NCBI GenBank assembly: GCA_010909165.1
Contig: VJWM01000019.1
Coordinates: forward strand, 620,001 to 684,000
DNA from: Anthoceros angustus
Lineage: Eukaryota; Streptophyta; Anthocerotopsida; Anthocerotales; Anthocerotaceae
Length of the DNA stretch: 64,000 bases
Direction of reading: 5' to 3'
Each line of letters begins with the position of its first letter. The stretch's first letter is position 1. Position numbers and translations under genes: made by a program. Below, in pieces: positions 36,856 to 45,149 of the stretch. The notes beneath the pieces were generated by a model that was given only the letters and a program-made list of their open reading frames with translations, had not been told where the DNA came from and ran no database searches.

Positions 36856-37630
36856 GGAGTGATGTCCGCACTCCTACTTTTGCCAAGATCCACACTTGCC
36901 ATGTGTATTTTTCCTCTGATGGTGCCACCTGTTTGAATTGAAAAGGAGCTTCTGGACGTTAAACCTCCCTTGGTTCACACCGGAAGTGGTCCCCTGGCTG
37001 TTCCACAACCATCGGCAGATGCCCTATTGACGAGTGGCATTGGACAAGAAGAGGCTAATCTCGAGAAAGTATTCACATGGTCACTGACAACACATTCCAC
37101 ACAGTGCAATCCTGAAGACAAGGAACTTGGAGAAAACGTGGAGGAGGAAAGCTTTTCAGCTTGTCAGAGCGTGATGACACAACACATATAGCTATGCTTT
37201 TCTGTTTTCTCATTGATGACACAACACATATAGCTATGCTTTTCTGTTTTCTCATTGATGTGCCATTCTGTTTCAGATTTTTTCAATTGATACATGTAGG
37301 TGGACAGGGAGTAGGGGAGACACCCCATCCCTGTTGAATTTGTTCCAAGGGCGACCTTGAGACGATTACTTGTAGAGTGGCGATGTGAGTGGAGTTGTGT
37401 GGAGTTGAGAGCCCGAGGGGCGCTTAATTATGGAGTGGAAATGTGGAGTTGAGAACTCCACAGGTTTGGTGTCTCAAAAGTTCCCTCGTACCCAACATGT
37501 GCAATTTTGTTTTCTCCAACTCAAAGCCTTACCAACCATCACAATTCATCAAAGGGCAACAAGCGGTGACGGTTGATAAACCCTAAACCCTCAACCCACA
37601 ACTCCCATCAGCAACTGCGGGAGATCAGTC
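36856..37630. other. Intergenic between PPO and RMI2
   Basis: No gene recognised. Contains the perfect 42-bp duplication at 37173-37256 and short similar phrases (GAGTTGAGAGCC and GAGTTGAGAACTCCAC near 37400-37460). Confidence 0.4.
37173..37256. repeat. Perfect 42-bp tandem duplication
   Basis: The unit starting GATGACACAACACATATAGC occurs twice, without mismatch, head to tail. Confidence 0.95.
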
Positions 37631-38274
37631 TCATGCCTGGATCTTGCTCTGGTAAAGCTTGTGGAAGGCCTCGATCACTTCCAAATGCCAAACAGCCTCT
37701 CTGTCTGGTGACGGGCTCAAGTCCACAATCTTGTGCACCTGCAGGGGCACTACGCATGAGTGAACTTGAGGGGCAATTGCCAAAACCAACAGACAGGACG
37801 CGGCCTACCTTGAGAGCAGGCATGCGGGCATCAGCCGGAATATAAGCGCCAATCACCAACACATACATTCCTGCAACGGCGCACCAATACTGTGAGACGC
37901 GTGCAAGGACAGTGCGATTGAGCAGGCAGCAGGCGTGCAGGCGCGGGAGTCAATCCAACCGGGCTTCCAGTCCTGGTACTCTGCGTTCTCCGTCAGGATG
38001 AGCTCAATCAAACCGCTTCCGTCGTCCAGCACAAACCGGCCCTGCTCTGGCGGTCCAGCCACCAAAACGCCCTAAAATTCTGCAAGCACATCAGACCGGA
38101 GACACGTTCCCAGTACAAGTGCGGGGACATACAACACGGCAAATGCAGGACCACCTGAACCCAAGCTCGCTGAAATCGGAGAGCACCCAGACCGTAGGCT
38201 GACGCGGAAGGAACCAGTGCCGCTGCCTTCAGCTGGGCCACTAGCACCTTCAAACACTGCAGACTGTAGTCCAT
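37631..38274 (-). CDS. RMI2: RecQ-mediated genome instability protein 2
   Basis: Four exons on the minus strand: 38274-38155, 38071-37960, 37870-37809 and 37738-37631, all GT-AG and in frame, 133 residues. Landmarks match remembered plant RMI2: MDYSLQCLKVLVAQLK, FQRAWVQGVLVAG, FVLDDGSGLIEL, DWKPGMYVLVIGAYI, then VHKIVDLSPSPDREAVWHLE and a short C-terminal helix. This single OB-fold protein is a partner of RMI1, TOP3alpha and RecQ helicase in the complex that dissolves double Holliday junctions in the nucleus. It is often missed by gene callers because its exons are small. Confidence 0.92.
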
Positions 38275-38295
38275 GTTTTCCCCGTCACAAATTCA

Positions 38296-38490
38296 GATGC
38301 TTGTCACTCGTAAGACCAAATTATGTTGGTAACGGATTTTTCTGTCGCGGGTTTGTTGCAACACTTCATGTTCACAGGTTCATTTATGGATGCTTGTCAC
38401 TCAAAAGACCAGATTACAGACGTAGGTAAGCAAAACTTCTGTCGGGGATTTGTTGCAGTGCTTCTTGTTCACAAGTTCATTCATGGCTTC
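38296..38490. repeat. Diverged 93-bp tandem duplication upstream of RMI2
   Basis: GATGCTTGTCACTC starts at 38296 and 38389. Both copies go on through AGACCA, TTCTGTCG, TTTGTTGCA and GTTCATTTATGG or GTTCATTCATGG. It begins 22 bp upstream of the RMI2 start codon, so it may form its leader or promoter. Confidence 0.8.
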
Positions 38491-39214
38491 AATATCATGG
38501 GCCTCTGTATGAAAATGGGAGCTCCAGCAAGTTTTCCCAAAGTTTCCTGCCTGTCTAATGTATACATGAGCAGACACGACTGACGTGGCTGAAGATGTTC
38601 AGTTTAACAAAGTGGAGAAAGACCATGGTGAGAATTTAGAAACAACAGCACGAGCAAGAGCAAGAGCAAGAGTGTGCAAGATGTAACCTAGCAGAGCCGT
38701 ACAAGAAATCAGGGCTGTCAGGACTCGAGGGGCCTGTAGATGAGACCGAGCCACGCACAGGGTGTCAACTTGCAGCTAAGGACCCTGGTTGAGTGCCAAA
38801 GTGGTTCCCCTGCTCCTTGCGTATACATAGAACAGTTTACCATCTTCAAGTCGCCACACATCAGGCATATACACTGAGGTCGCTGCTTGAAGCAGAGATC
38901 CTGATACTGAGTGAGGAGCTGTCGTGTGCCCTCTTCACGGTCATTGGTGTCAGACGGCCACAGGCCATTGGCTAAAATTTAGGGAAGGAAATTGAAAGGC
39001 CCAAATATCTTTGTCCACCACTTCACGGGAGTGGATGGAGATTGCTTCAGAGCAATAAGGGGACCAGGGCTGCCCAGCTGAGCTGGCAACCTTAAATATC
39101 ACATCAATCCAACAACAATCTCTACGCTTTGCAACTACTTTGGAGACCACCAGGAGTGCGCCAAAACACAAAGTTGCAGCTGCTGATGCATCAGGAACTC
39201 TGGACTGTCAAACT
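38491..39214. other. Intergenic, no gene recognised
   Basis: Contains a GAGCAA hexamer run near 38654-38675. No conserved frame was seen on either strand. Confidence 0.4.
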
Positions 39215-39365
39215 GATGCCTGCAGGATCTTGCTCTGCTAAAACCTTGGAAGGCCTCCACTTTCAAACCCTAACAGCATCAGGTGATCGGCTTGCACGAC
39301 CATGTGCAGATGCTGCACGAGTGAACTTGCCCGGCACTTGCCAAAAACAACCGACAGTAGTTTTA
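39215..39365 (-). pseudogene. Decayed copy of RMI2 exon 4 and adjoining intron
   Basis: ATGCCTGCAGGATCTTGCTC, a TGGAAGGCCTCCA segment, GCAGATGCTGCACGAGTGAA and CACTTGCCAAAA run parallel to 37633-37795 of RMI2 (ATGCCTGGATCTTGCTC, TGGAAGGCCTCGATCA, ATGAGTGAACTTGAG, CAATTGCCAAAA). Indels destroy the frame. It lies about 1 kb upstream of the intact gene. Confidence 0.7.
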
Positions 39366-39887
39366 CTCAAACTTAAAAAGAAAAGATGTTGCCATAAAAC
39401 TACCTTTAAGTTTTCGAAAGCTTTCTGCGTTTTTGTGAACCTAGTTTAAAAGAAACCCTAGTTTTAAGAAAAAACCTATTATATTGATTGTAGATATGCT
39501 GGTTTAAAAGAAACTATAGGTTTAGAAAAAGATATAGACTGTAGATGTATTGGTTTCGAACCCATCTTGGAACTTCGTCTCGAACTAGGTCATCATCAAG
39601 CCTTCTAGTTGAAAAGTAATATTTACGATGTCAATTAAGATCACAAAGTAGAGTGTTATGTAAGACAAGCATAGTTTTTTACTTTGGCTTTGAAAAAGTA
39701 CTTCCCTAGACTTTCATATATTTTTTATGTTATAAAATGACGCTGGGTTCAAGGAATTATAACCTAGCTCTATCTTCTTCTAAAGATTTATTTTCTATAT
39801 TTTTAATTTAATGATATTAATCCAGTAAAAATCCTCCCATATCATTATTATATGTTTTAAAAGAAGAATATTTTTAAAAATGATATG
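39366..39887. other. AT-rich DNA upstream of the EPFL-like gene
   Basis: Sharp change to AT-rich composition. A short direct repeat of GGTTTAAAAGAAAC and ATAGACTGTAGAT versus ATTGATTGTAGATAT is visible near 39470-39550. No gene. Confidence 0.4.
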
Positions 39888-39920
39888 ATCGAGTTTAAAC
39901 CCATAAGGTTTAAACTCGAT
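39888..39920. promoter_or_regulatory. Perfect 14-bp inverted repeat
   Basis: ATCGAGTTTAAACC and GGTTTAAACTCGAT are exact reverse complements separated by CATAA. It lies just upstream of a TATATATA motif and about 500 bp before the EPFL-like start, so a palindromic factor site is possible. Confidence 0.6.
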
Positions 39921-39935
39921 GAGTGCCTGAAGGAG

Positions 39936-39943
39936 TATATATA
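39936..39943 (+). promoter_or_regulatory. Possible TATA box of the EPFL-like gene
   Basis: TATATATA after the inverted repeat, about 480 bp before the start codon. A second TATATA follows at about 39957. The region is AT-rich, so the match is weak by itself. Confidence 0.3.
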
Positions 39944-40400
39944 GTGGTGTCCAAGAGTATATATGAGGGTCTGGGGTGTGAAAATATTCATAGTTGATAT
40001 TTGGGTGGCTTCATTCATACAAGACATATCTTCAAGGTATTTTACTTGAGCTTCTCTAGTTCATTTGTAATCATTTTATTTCCTTCTCTTTTGAGTTGTT
40101 TATTATGTTTTCTTGAGCTACAAGCTTCTCTTGACTAGAATAAACGCGGAGGTGCCTCTGCGAGTGAATTTCTCCTGACTAGTACATTTTGGAATTGTTT
40201 TTCCGTGAAATCATTTTGGAATTGTTGTTGTGCCTTCCATACCATATGATGCCATAGCATATCATATTCTAGTTCTAGTATAAGCAGGAACATGTTGATT
40301 TTAGAGTGTGATCAACACAAATGTCTGAATACATTTTCATGCATTGAGTACTAATGTATAGATTTGTTACCTTGTAGGTAAAGACCTGCAGACTTACATA

Positions 40401-40441
40401 CCTTTTTTGATCCATATAGTCCCGTATGGATCAAAAAGGGT
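40401..40441. other. Hairpin-forming inverted repeat over the start codon
   Basis: CCTTTTTTGATCCATA (40401-40416) and TATGGATCAAAAAGGG (40425-40440) are reverse complements with a single mismatch and an 8-base loop. The second arm includes the ATG at 40426, so an mRNA starting upstream would bury its start codon in a stem. Confidence 0.85.
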
Positions 40442-40854
40442 TTTGCATATGGGTGCTATTATTTATCCTTGCCCTTGGAGGATTGAAAGATTGCGGAATA
40501 TTGGCAGAATTATACCCTCCGATATTATGTGCTCATGAAGACATTTCTCTTTCAAGTAATGGCATGCATATTGTTGTTCCATTAACTTATGCACCAACAA
40601 GTGTAGACAACTTGCTTGAAGATGAAGATTTGATGAGAGTTCATCTTGATTCTACACCACCTAGTTGCAATGGTGCATGTTTTGATTGTAATGATCAGTG
40701 TGCACTAGTTCAAGTTGCTTTATGTGGAGTTGATATCTATCCTTACTTACCATTATTTTGGAGATGTCAATGTGGCAATAAGTTATATATGCCTCATAGA
40801 AGTCATTGGAACAATATAGTTCCTAGGTATGGTTTAAGTCCGAAGAATACTTAG
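40426..40854 (+). CDS. EPFL: EPFL-like secreted cysteine-rich peptide
   Basis: Single open frame of 142 residues. A signal peptide (about residues 6-28, FCIWVLLFILALGG) is followed by a pro-region and a C-terminal Cys domain. STPPSC-x3-C-x2-C-x3-C (Cys81, 85, 88, 92) then FWRCQCGNKLYMP (Cys114, Cys116) match the spacing and ending of EPIDERMAL PATTERNING FACTOR-LIKE peptides, closest in memory to the EPFL4-6 group (WRCKCGNKLYMP). An extra Cys100 and a 19-residue tail after the usual terminal Pro are unusual. EPFLs are apoplastic ligands of ERECTA-family kinases controlling stomata or growth. The start codon lies inside an inverted repeat. The locus is AT-rich compared with the neighbouring genes. 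Confidence 0.8.
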   Translation: MDQKGFCIWVLLFILALGGLKDCGILAELYPPILCAHEDISLSSNGMHIVVPLTYAPTSVDNLLEDEDLMRVHLDSTPPSCNGACFDCNDQCALVQVALCGVDIYPYLPLFWRCQCGNKLYMPHRSHWNNIVPRYGLSPKNT

Positions 40855-41089
40855 ATGCAATAATGTAGACATGATTTAATAAAGTAATATATTGCACCTT
40901 AGCAAAAAAATCAATGGTATGTATTATCATTTTAAATATTATTCTCGTGAAATTGTTATGTGTTGATTTGTAATCGTTTTTGTTAGACTGTGGAATTACA
41001 CAATGCAACTCCATACCAGGCATAGATTATGTTTTCAAATGAGTGACATGCCTATTCATGCACCGGCAAGAAATATAATAAAATCATTT
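40855..41089. other. 3' flank of the EPFL-like gene
   Basis: AT-rich, with AATAAA-like polyadenylation context (TTTAATAAAGTAATA near 40876). No gene. Confidence 0.4.
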
Positions 41090-41475
41090 CAGCCATGTGC
41101 ATCACAATAGCCATTTCCATTTCGAAGCAATGTGCATCACAACAGCCATGTCCATTTCGAAGCAATATGCATCCCAAAAGCCAATTTCTAGTTGGAAGCA
41201 TGTGCATCACAACAGCCAATTTTCATCAGAAAGTATGTGCATCACAACAGCCATGTCCATTTCGAAGCAATATGCATCCCAAAAGCCAATTTCTAGTTGG
41301 AAGCATGTACATCACAACAGCCAATTTTCATCTGAAAGTATGTGCATCACAACAGCCATTTCCATTTCGAAGCTATGTGCATCGGCAAGAAGCAATGACA
41401 CCATTTAGATAGAATAGCCATTTCGACAGCTATGTGCATCACAATAGCCATTTCAATTTCGACGGTGGTATGTGC
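41090..41475. repeat. Minisatellite with GTGCATCACAACAGCCA units
   Basis: GTGCATCACAACAGCCA with spacers such as TTTCCATTTCGAAGCA, and a longer internal unit including CCAATTTCTAGTTGGAAGCA, recur about eight times. Two blocks (about 41130-41230 and 41235-41345) are nearly identical. Overlapping open frames are repeat artefacts. Confidence 0.92.
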
Positions 41476-41619
41476 AACACAATAGACAAACGAGGGCTTT
41501 TTCTACGAGAGTCGCACTCAAAACTTCTCTCTGTTCATGCAAAGCTCTTGGGCATCTGAGCTACCTATTATAGCTAATGAATACTACATCGATATCAAAC
41601 AGAACCCATCAAAGAACTC

Positions 41620-42655
41620 ATTGCACACTTCTGAATTGCCAATTTGAGGCATCTTCCCCGTCAGAGTTGAGAACCATCAAAGGACTCATTCCACACTTTT
41701 GAAATGCCATTTGAGGCATCTTCCCTGTCAGAGCTGAGAACCATCAAAGGACTCGATTCACACTTCTGAACTACAATTTGAGGCATCTTCCCCGTCAGAG
41801 CTGAGAACCATCAAAGGACTCATTCCACACTTCTGAAATGCCATTTGAGGCATCTTCCCTGTTAGAGCTGAGAACCATCAAAGGACTCGATTCACACTCA
41901 TGAACTACAATTTGAGGCATCTTCCCCGTCAAAGCTGAAAACCATCAAAGGACTCGATTCACACTTCTGAAACTACAATTTGAGGCATCTTCCCCATCAA
42001 ATATGAGAACCCATCAAAGGACTCATTCCACACTTTTGTCCTGCCTCAAGACTCGATTCACACTTCTGAACTACAATTTTGAGGCATCTTCCTCGTCAAA
42101 TCTGAGAATCCATCAAAGGACTCATTCCACACTTTTGTCCTGCCATTTGAGGCATCTTCCTTGTAGGAGAGAACCCATCAAAGGCCTCATGCCACACTTT
42201 TGTGCATTTGAGGCATCTTCCCGCCGAGCCGAGAACCATCAAAGGACTCATTCCACTCAAATGCCATTTGAGGCATCTTCCTGAGTGAGAACCATCAAAG
42301 GACTCGATTCACACTCATGAACTACAATTTGAGGCATCTTCCCCGTCAAAGCTGAAAACCATCAAAGGACTCGATTCACACTTCTGAAACTACAATTTGA
42401 GGCATCTTCCCCATCAAATATGAGAACCCATCAAAGGACTCATTCCACACTTTTGTCCTGCCTCAAGACTCGATTCACACTTCTGAACTACAATTTTGAG
42501 GCATCTTCCTCACAATCGAGAATCCATCAAAGGACTCATTCCACACTTTTGTCCTGCCATTTGAGGCATCTTCCTTGTAGGAGAGAACCCATCAAAGGCC
42601 TCATGCCACACTTTTGTGCATTTGAGGCATCTTCCCCGTCTTCCTTTGTGCACAA
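41620..42655. repeat. Minisatellite of 60-70-bp units with a higher-order duplication
   Basis: The unit contains ACCATCAAAGGACTCATTCC, ACACTTCTGAA and TTTGAGGCATCTTCC, with about 15 copies. The block at about 41880-42225 recurs almost unchanged at about 42296-42635, an offset of about 416 bp, including a rare variant unit (CCTGCCTCAAGACTCGATTC). This points to a higher-order duplication of several units at once. Confidence 0.95.
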
Positions 42656-42768
42656 CCTTGTATACTCTTGATGAGTGAGTATATTGGTTTGATTCTCTCA
42701 AGATCAAATGTTCGTGTTCCTACAACTCTAGACTAGATAGTGCTGCAAAATACTCACATCTTGTCTCT

Positions 42769-42913
42769 GGCTTCACATGGACTAAGGAAGCATTCGACCA
42801 TCCATCACCTCATAAAACATTTAGGATGTGCACATACTCTTGGCTCCACATGGACCAGGGAAGCATTCGACCATCTATCACCTCATAAAACATTTAGGAT
42901 GTGCACATAGTCT
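42769..42913. repeat. 73-bp tandem duplication
   Basis: GGCTTCACATGGACTAAGGA and GGCTCCACATGGACCAGGGA start two adjacent copies that share CATTCGACCATC and CATCACCTCATAAAACATTT, with few mismatches. Confidence 0.92.
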
Positions 42914-43205
42914 AAACTAGATATGAACGCGCATAGCCCTTGTGGTGGAGATCCACTTGGAGGAGGAAGCTTAAGCTGAAGTCATGTGATACAAGACGCG
43001 TGATATACTTTATTCAAATACTACCTGCACATTTTCTGAAGTCTCATTGGGCCCCTTGAAGTCCTCGCGGAACCTTCGTTCTTGATTTGTGGAAGTGGTG
43101 AGTGAGTTGGTTGCTGAGGGGATCTTGTTTACTAGTTTCTGCACACAGCCATAACGTCGGGCCCATCTTCCCGTCCATCATGGTATATGGAGAGTCGAGC
43201 ATATT

Positions 43206-43273
43206 GGCAGCTTCATTGTTTTCGCATGGGATGTCCTGCGGCAGCTTCATTGTTTTCGCATGGGATGTCCTGC
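43206..43273. repeat. Perfect 34-bp tandem duplication
   Basis: The unit GGCAGCTTCATTGTTTTCGC plus ATGGGATGTCCTGC occurs twice, without mismatch, head to tail. Confidence 0.95.
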
Positions 43274-44892
43274 GGCTGAGAGCGATGAGAAGCTAGCAGG
43301 CTAGCGGGTGGTTCGCACTTTCACATGCGTGAGGGAGGAACACGAACGTCGCAGATCCGGATGCAACCATGCCTCCTTCTTTTTCATAGCATAGCATTGT
43401 GAAAAATGAAGGGCTTGTGTGACGCATTGCCCGCCCAGCAAAACCGGGTAGGAAGTCGGTCAAAATGAATTCCTTACAGCCAGACCCCTGGTTTTGACCG
43501 GCTAGTTGGTGGGGGACCCGGACAGCTCTTGGCCCACACACGGGACAGCAAAGCAGTCTTCGCCACACCATCCATACCTTCGTGGGAGTCTCCTTCTCCA
43601 AAGGCCTTTCTTGTTGAGTCTCCTTCTCCCTTTGTCTGCTCGCTTCCTGCCGACACGACAATCTAGACGTGTGATTTGCATGGCGACAGTCACAAACAAG
43701 GAAGGTTGCAGAAAGCAGATGGAGGGCAGGCTCGATCTGTCCCGCACCCCGCTGCTGGCAGGCCCTATCTGACGAGGGGGCCAATCCGGTGGCAGCATGA
43801 AGCGCATCCAATGTGCAGGATGTGGACCCCGGTGGGTCTGGGTCTGGGTCTGGGCCTGGCCGCCTGGAAGAGCCAAGTTGCCAAGCCTCGAGTTCATCCA
43901 CTAAAGTGTTAAGAACTCCTCCGCACACCATGAATTGTAGATGTATCGAGACTGGACGGGAGTAGAGTCATCTAGTGTAGATGCATACATCTCTGGTCCG
44001 CCGTTCGCACCACAGAAATGCCAAGAAGCCGCATCTTCCAAGCTTTCACGCGCCTCGAACGCATCAAAGACGTTGTTGCCTGGACGAGCCACATCCCCTC
44101 AGGGCAGACGCAACAGGCCAGACCTGATCGTCCGTCCTCTTCGGCGCTGGCCCTGGCGCCGTGCACGGTGCACGGTGCGCCACATGCTCGTCATTAGCCC
44201 GCCGTTTCCCGTTATCCCGTACACACACAAAAGGGTTCCGTCGGCGGTACGGGATTTCCTAAGAAAGAGAAAGGGAGGTAGAGAGATGATGTATGTATCA
44301 TGGAGTTCAGTCTTACTTGCTGTTGGCTTGCCGACCGGATAAGAGGAGGGAATCCTGGTGCCGGCTCTTATTTATTCTGAAAAGTATCTCACGTGGTATA
44401 GCCCTCCTGAGGCGAAAGCGGCAAATAAGCAGTAGGTAGCGTATCGCCAGTTGCGCCACCATGCGACCCCTTCCTCGCCTCCTTCCTGATGAATCCCGCC
44501 TGGACTGCGCAGGCACCAGCGCAGGGAGCGCTCCTTTTTCCCGTCTTCGGAATCGGGATGGCAGCTGACACCTGCCGGGAGATTCGGCATGAGTCGCTGA
44601 ATCGCCGGCTTGCGCTCTCGCGTTGTGCTGGGCGCACGGGCCGCCCATTTTCTGCGCTGCCCAACGTCTCCATTTTCGCCGTCTGCGGCCCAGCCTGCAG
44701 GATCGCTGCTGCTGCCTTGGATGCGGGGAGTTGGGCGGCCGCATTCCCGGGCTCGGAGGGAGATCGCGCGCCATGGGTGGTTGTGGGTTGGTAGGTAGGC
44801 TGGGATGAAGGGGACTGCCACCAGGTGGGCGGAATGTGCGAGGATCCGGGCCAAGTGGAAGAGATCGGGCGGGTGAGGGGACTCTGGGAGGC
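43274..44892. other. Intergenic, 5' flank of the CobB-BtuF gene
   Basis: Several long open frames exist on both strands (for example minus 43931-43293 and minus 44894-44313), as expected in GC-rich DNA. None shows a recognised domain. A GGTCTGGGTCTGGGTCTGGG hexamer run lies near 43833-43853. Confidence 0.4.
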
Positions 44893-45149
44893 ATGATTCG
44901 GAGCTCGGTGTGGAGAGCTGGATGTGAGACCGGGAGTTGGGTGCGGGGGGCTTGCAGGAGGTAGAGTATCGGGAGCTACGATGCTGGAGGGATTGTCATT
45001 GTGCAGCTGGTTTGGGGGTGGGCGGAGGGATTGGTGCTTGGGTTGGCGTGCTGAATTCTGGTGCCTGGGCTGCCATGGGATTGGAAACCAGGTGTGGTGC
45101 TGGTGGTGAGATCAGTGTAGAGAGCGGGAGGAAGGAGGCAGGGGCCAGG

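Noticed and set aside
42003-42671. Frames with RTHQRTH phrases suggesting a C2H2 zinc-finger protein
   Set aside because: They arise from the minisatellite unit. There are no paired cysteines at zinc-finger spacing and the frame breaks between units.
43293-43931. Long minus-strand frame of 212 codons
   Set aside because: Low complexity (PDPDPDPP-type), no domain recognised, overlapped by equally long frames on both strands in GC-rich DNA.
43901-44092. Minus-strand frame with VFDAFEAR and ESLEDA, similar to PPR phrases
   Set aside because: The order of the two phrases is reversed relative to a PPR repeat and no further repeat is seen.
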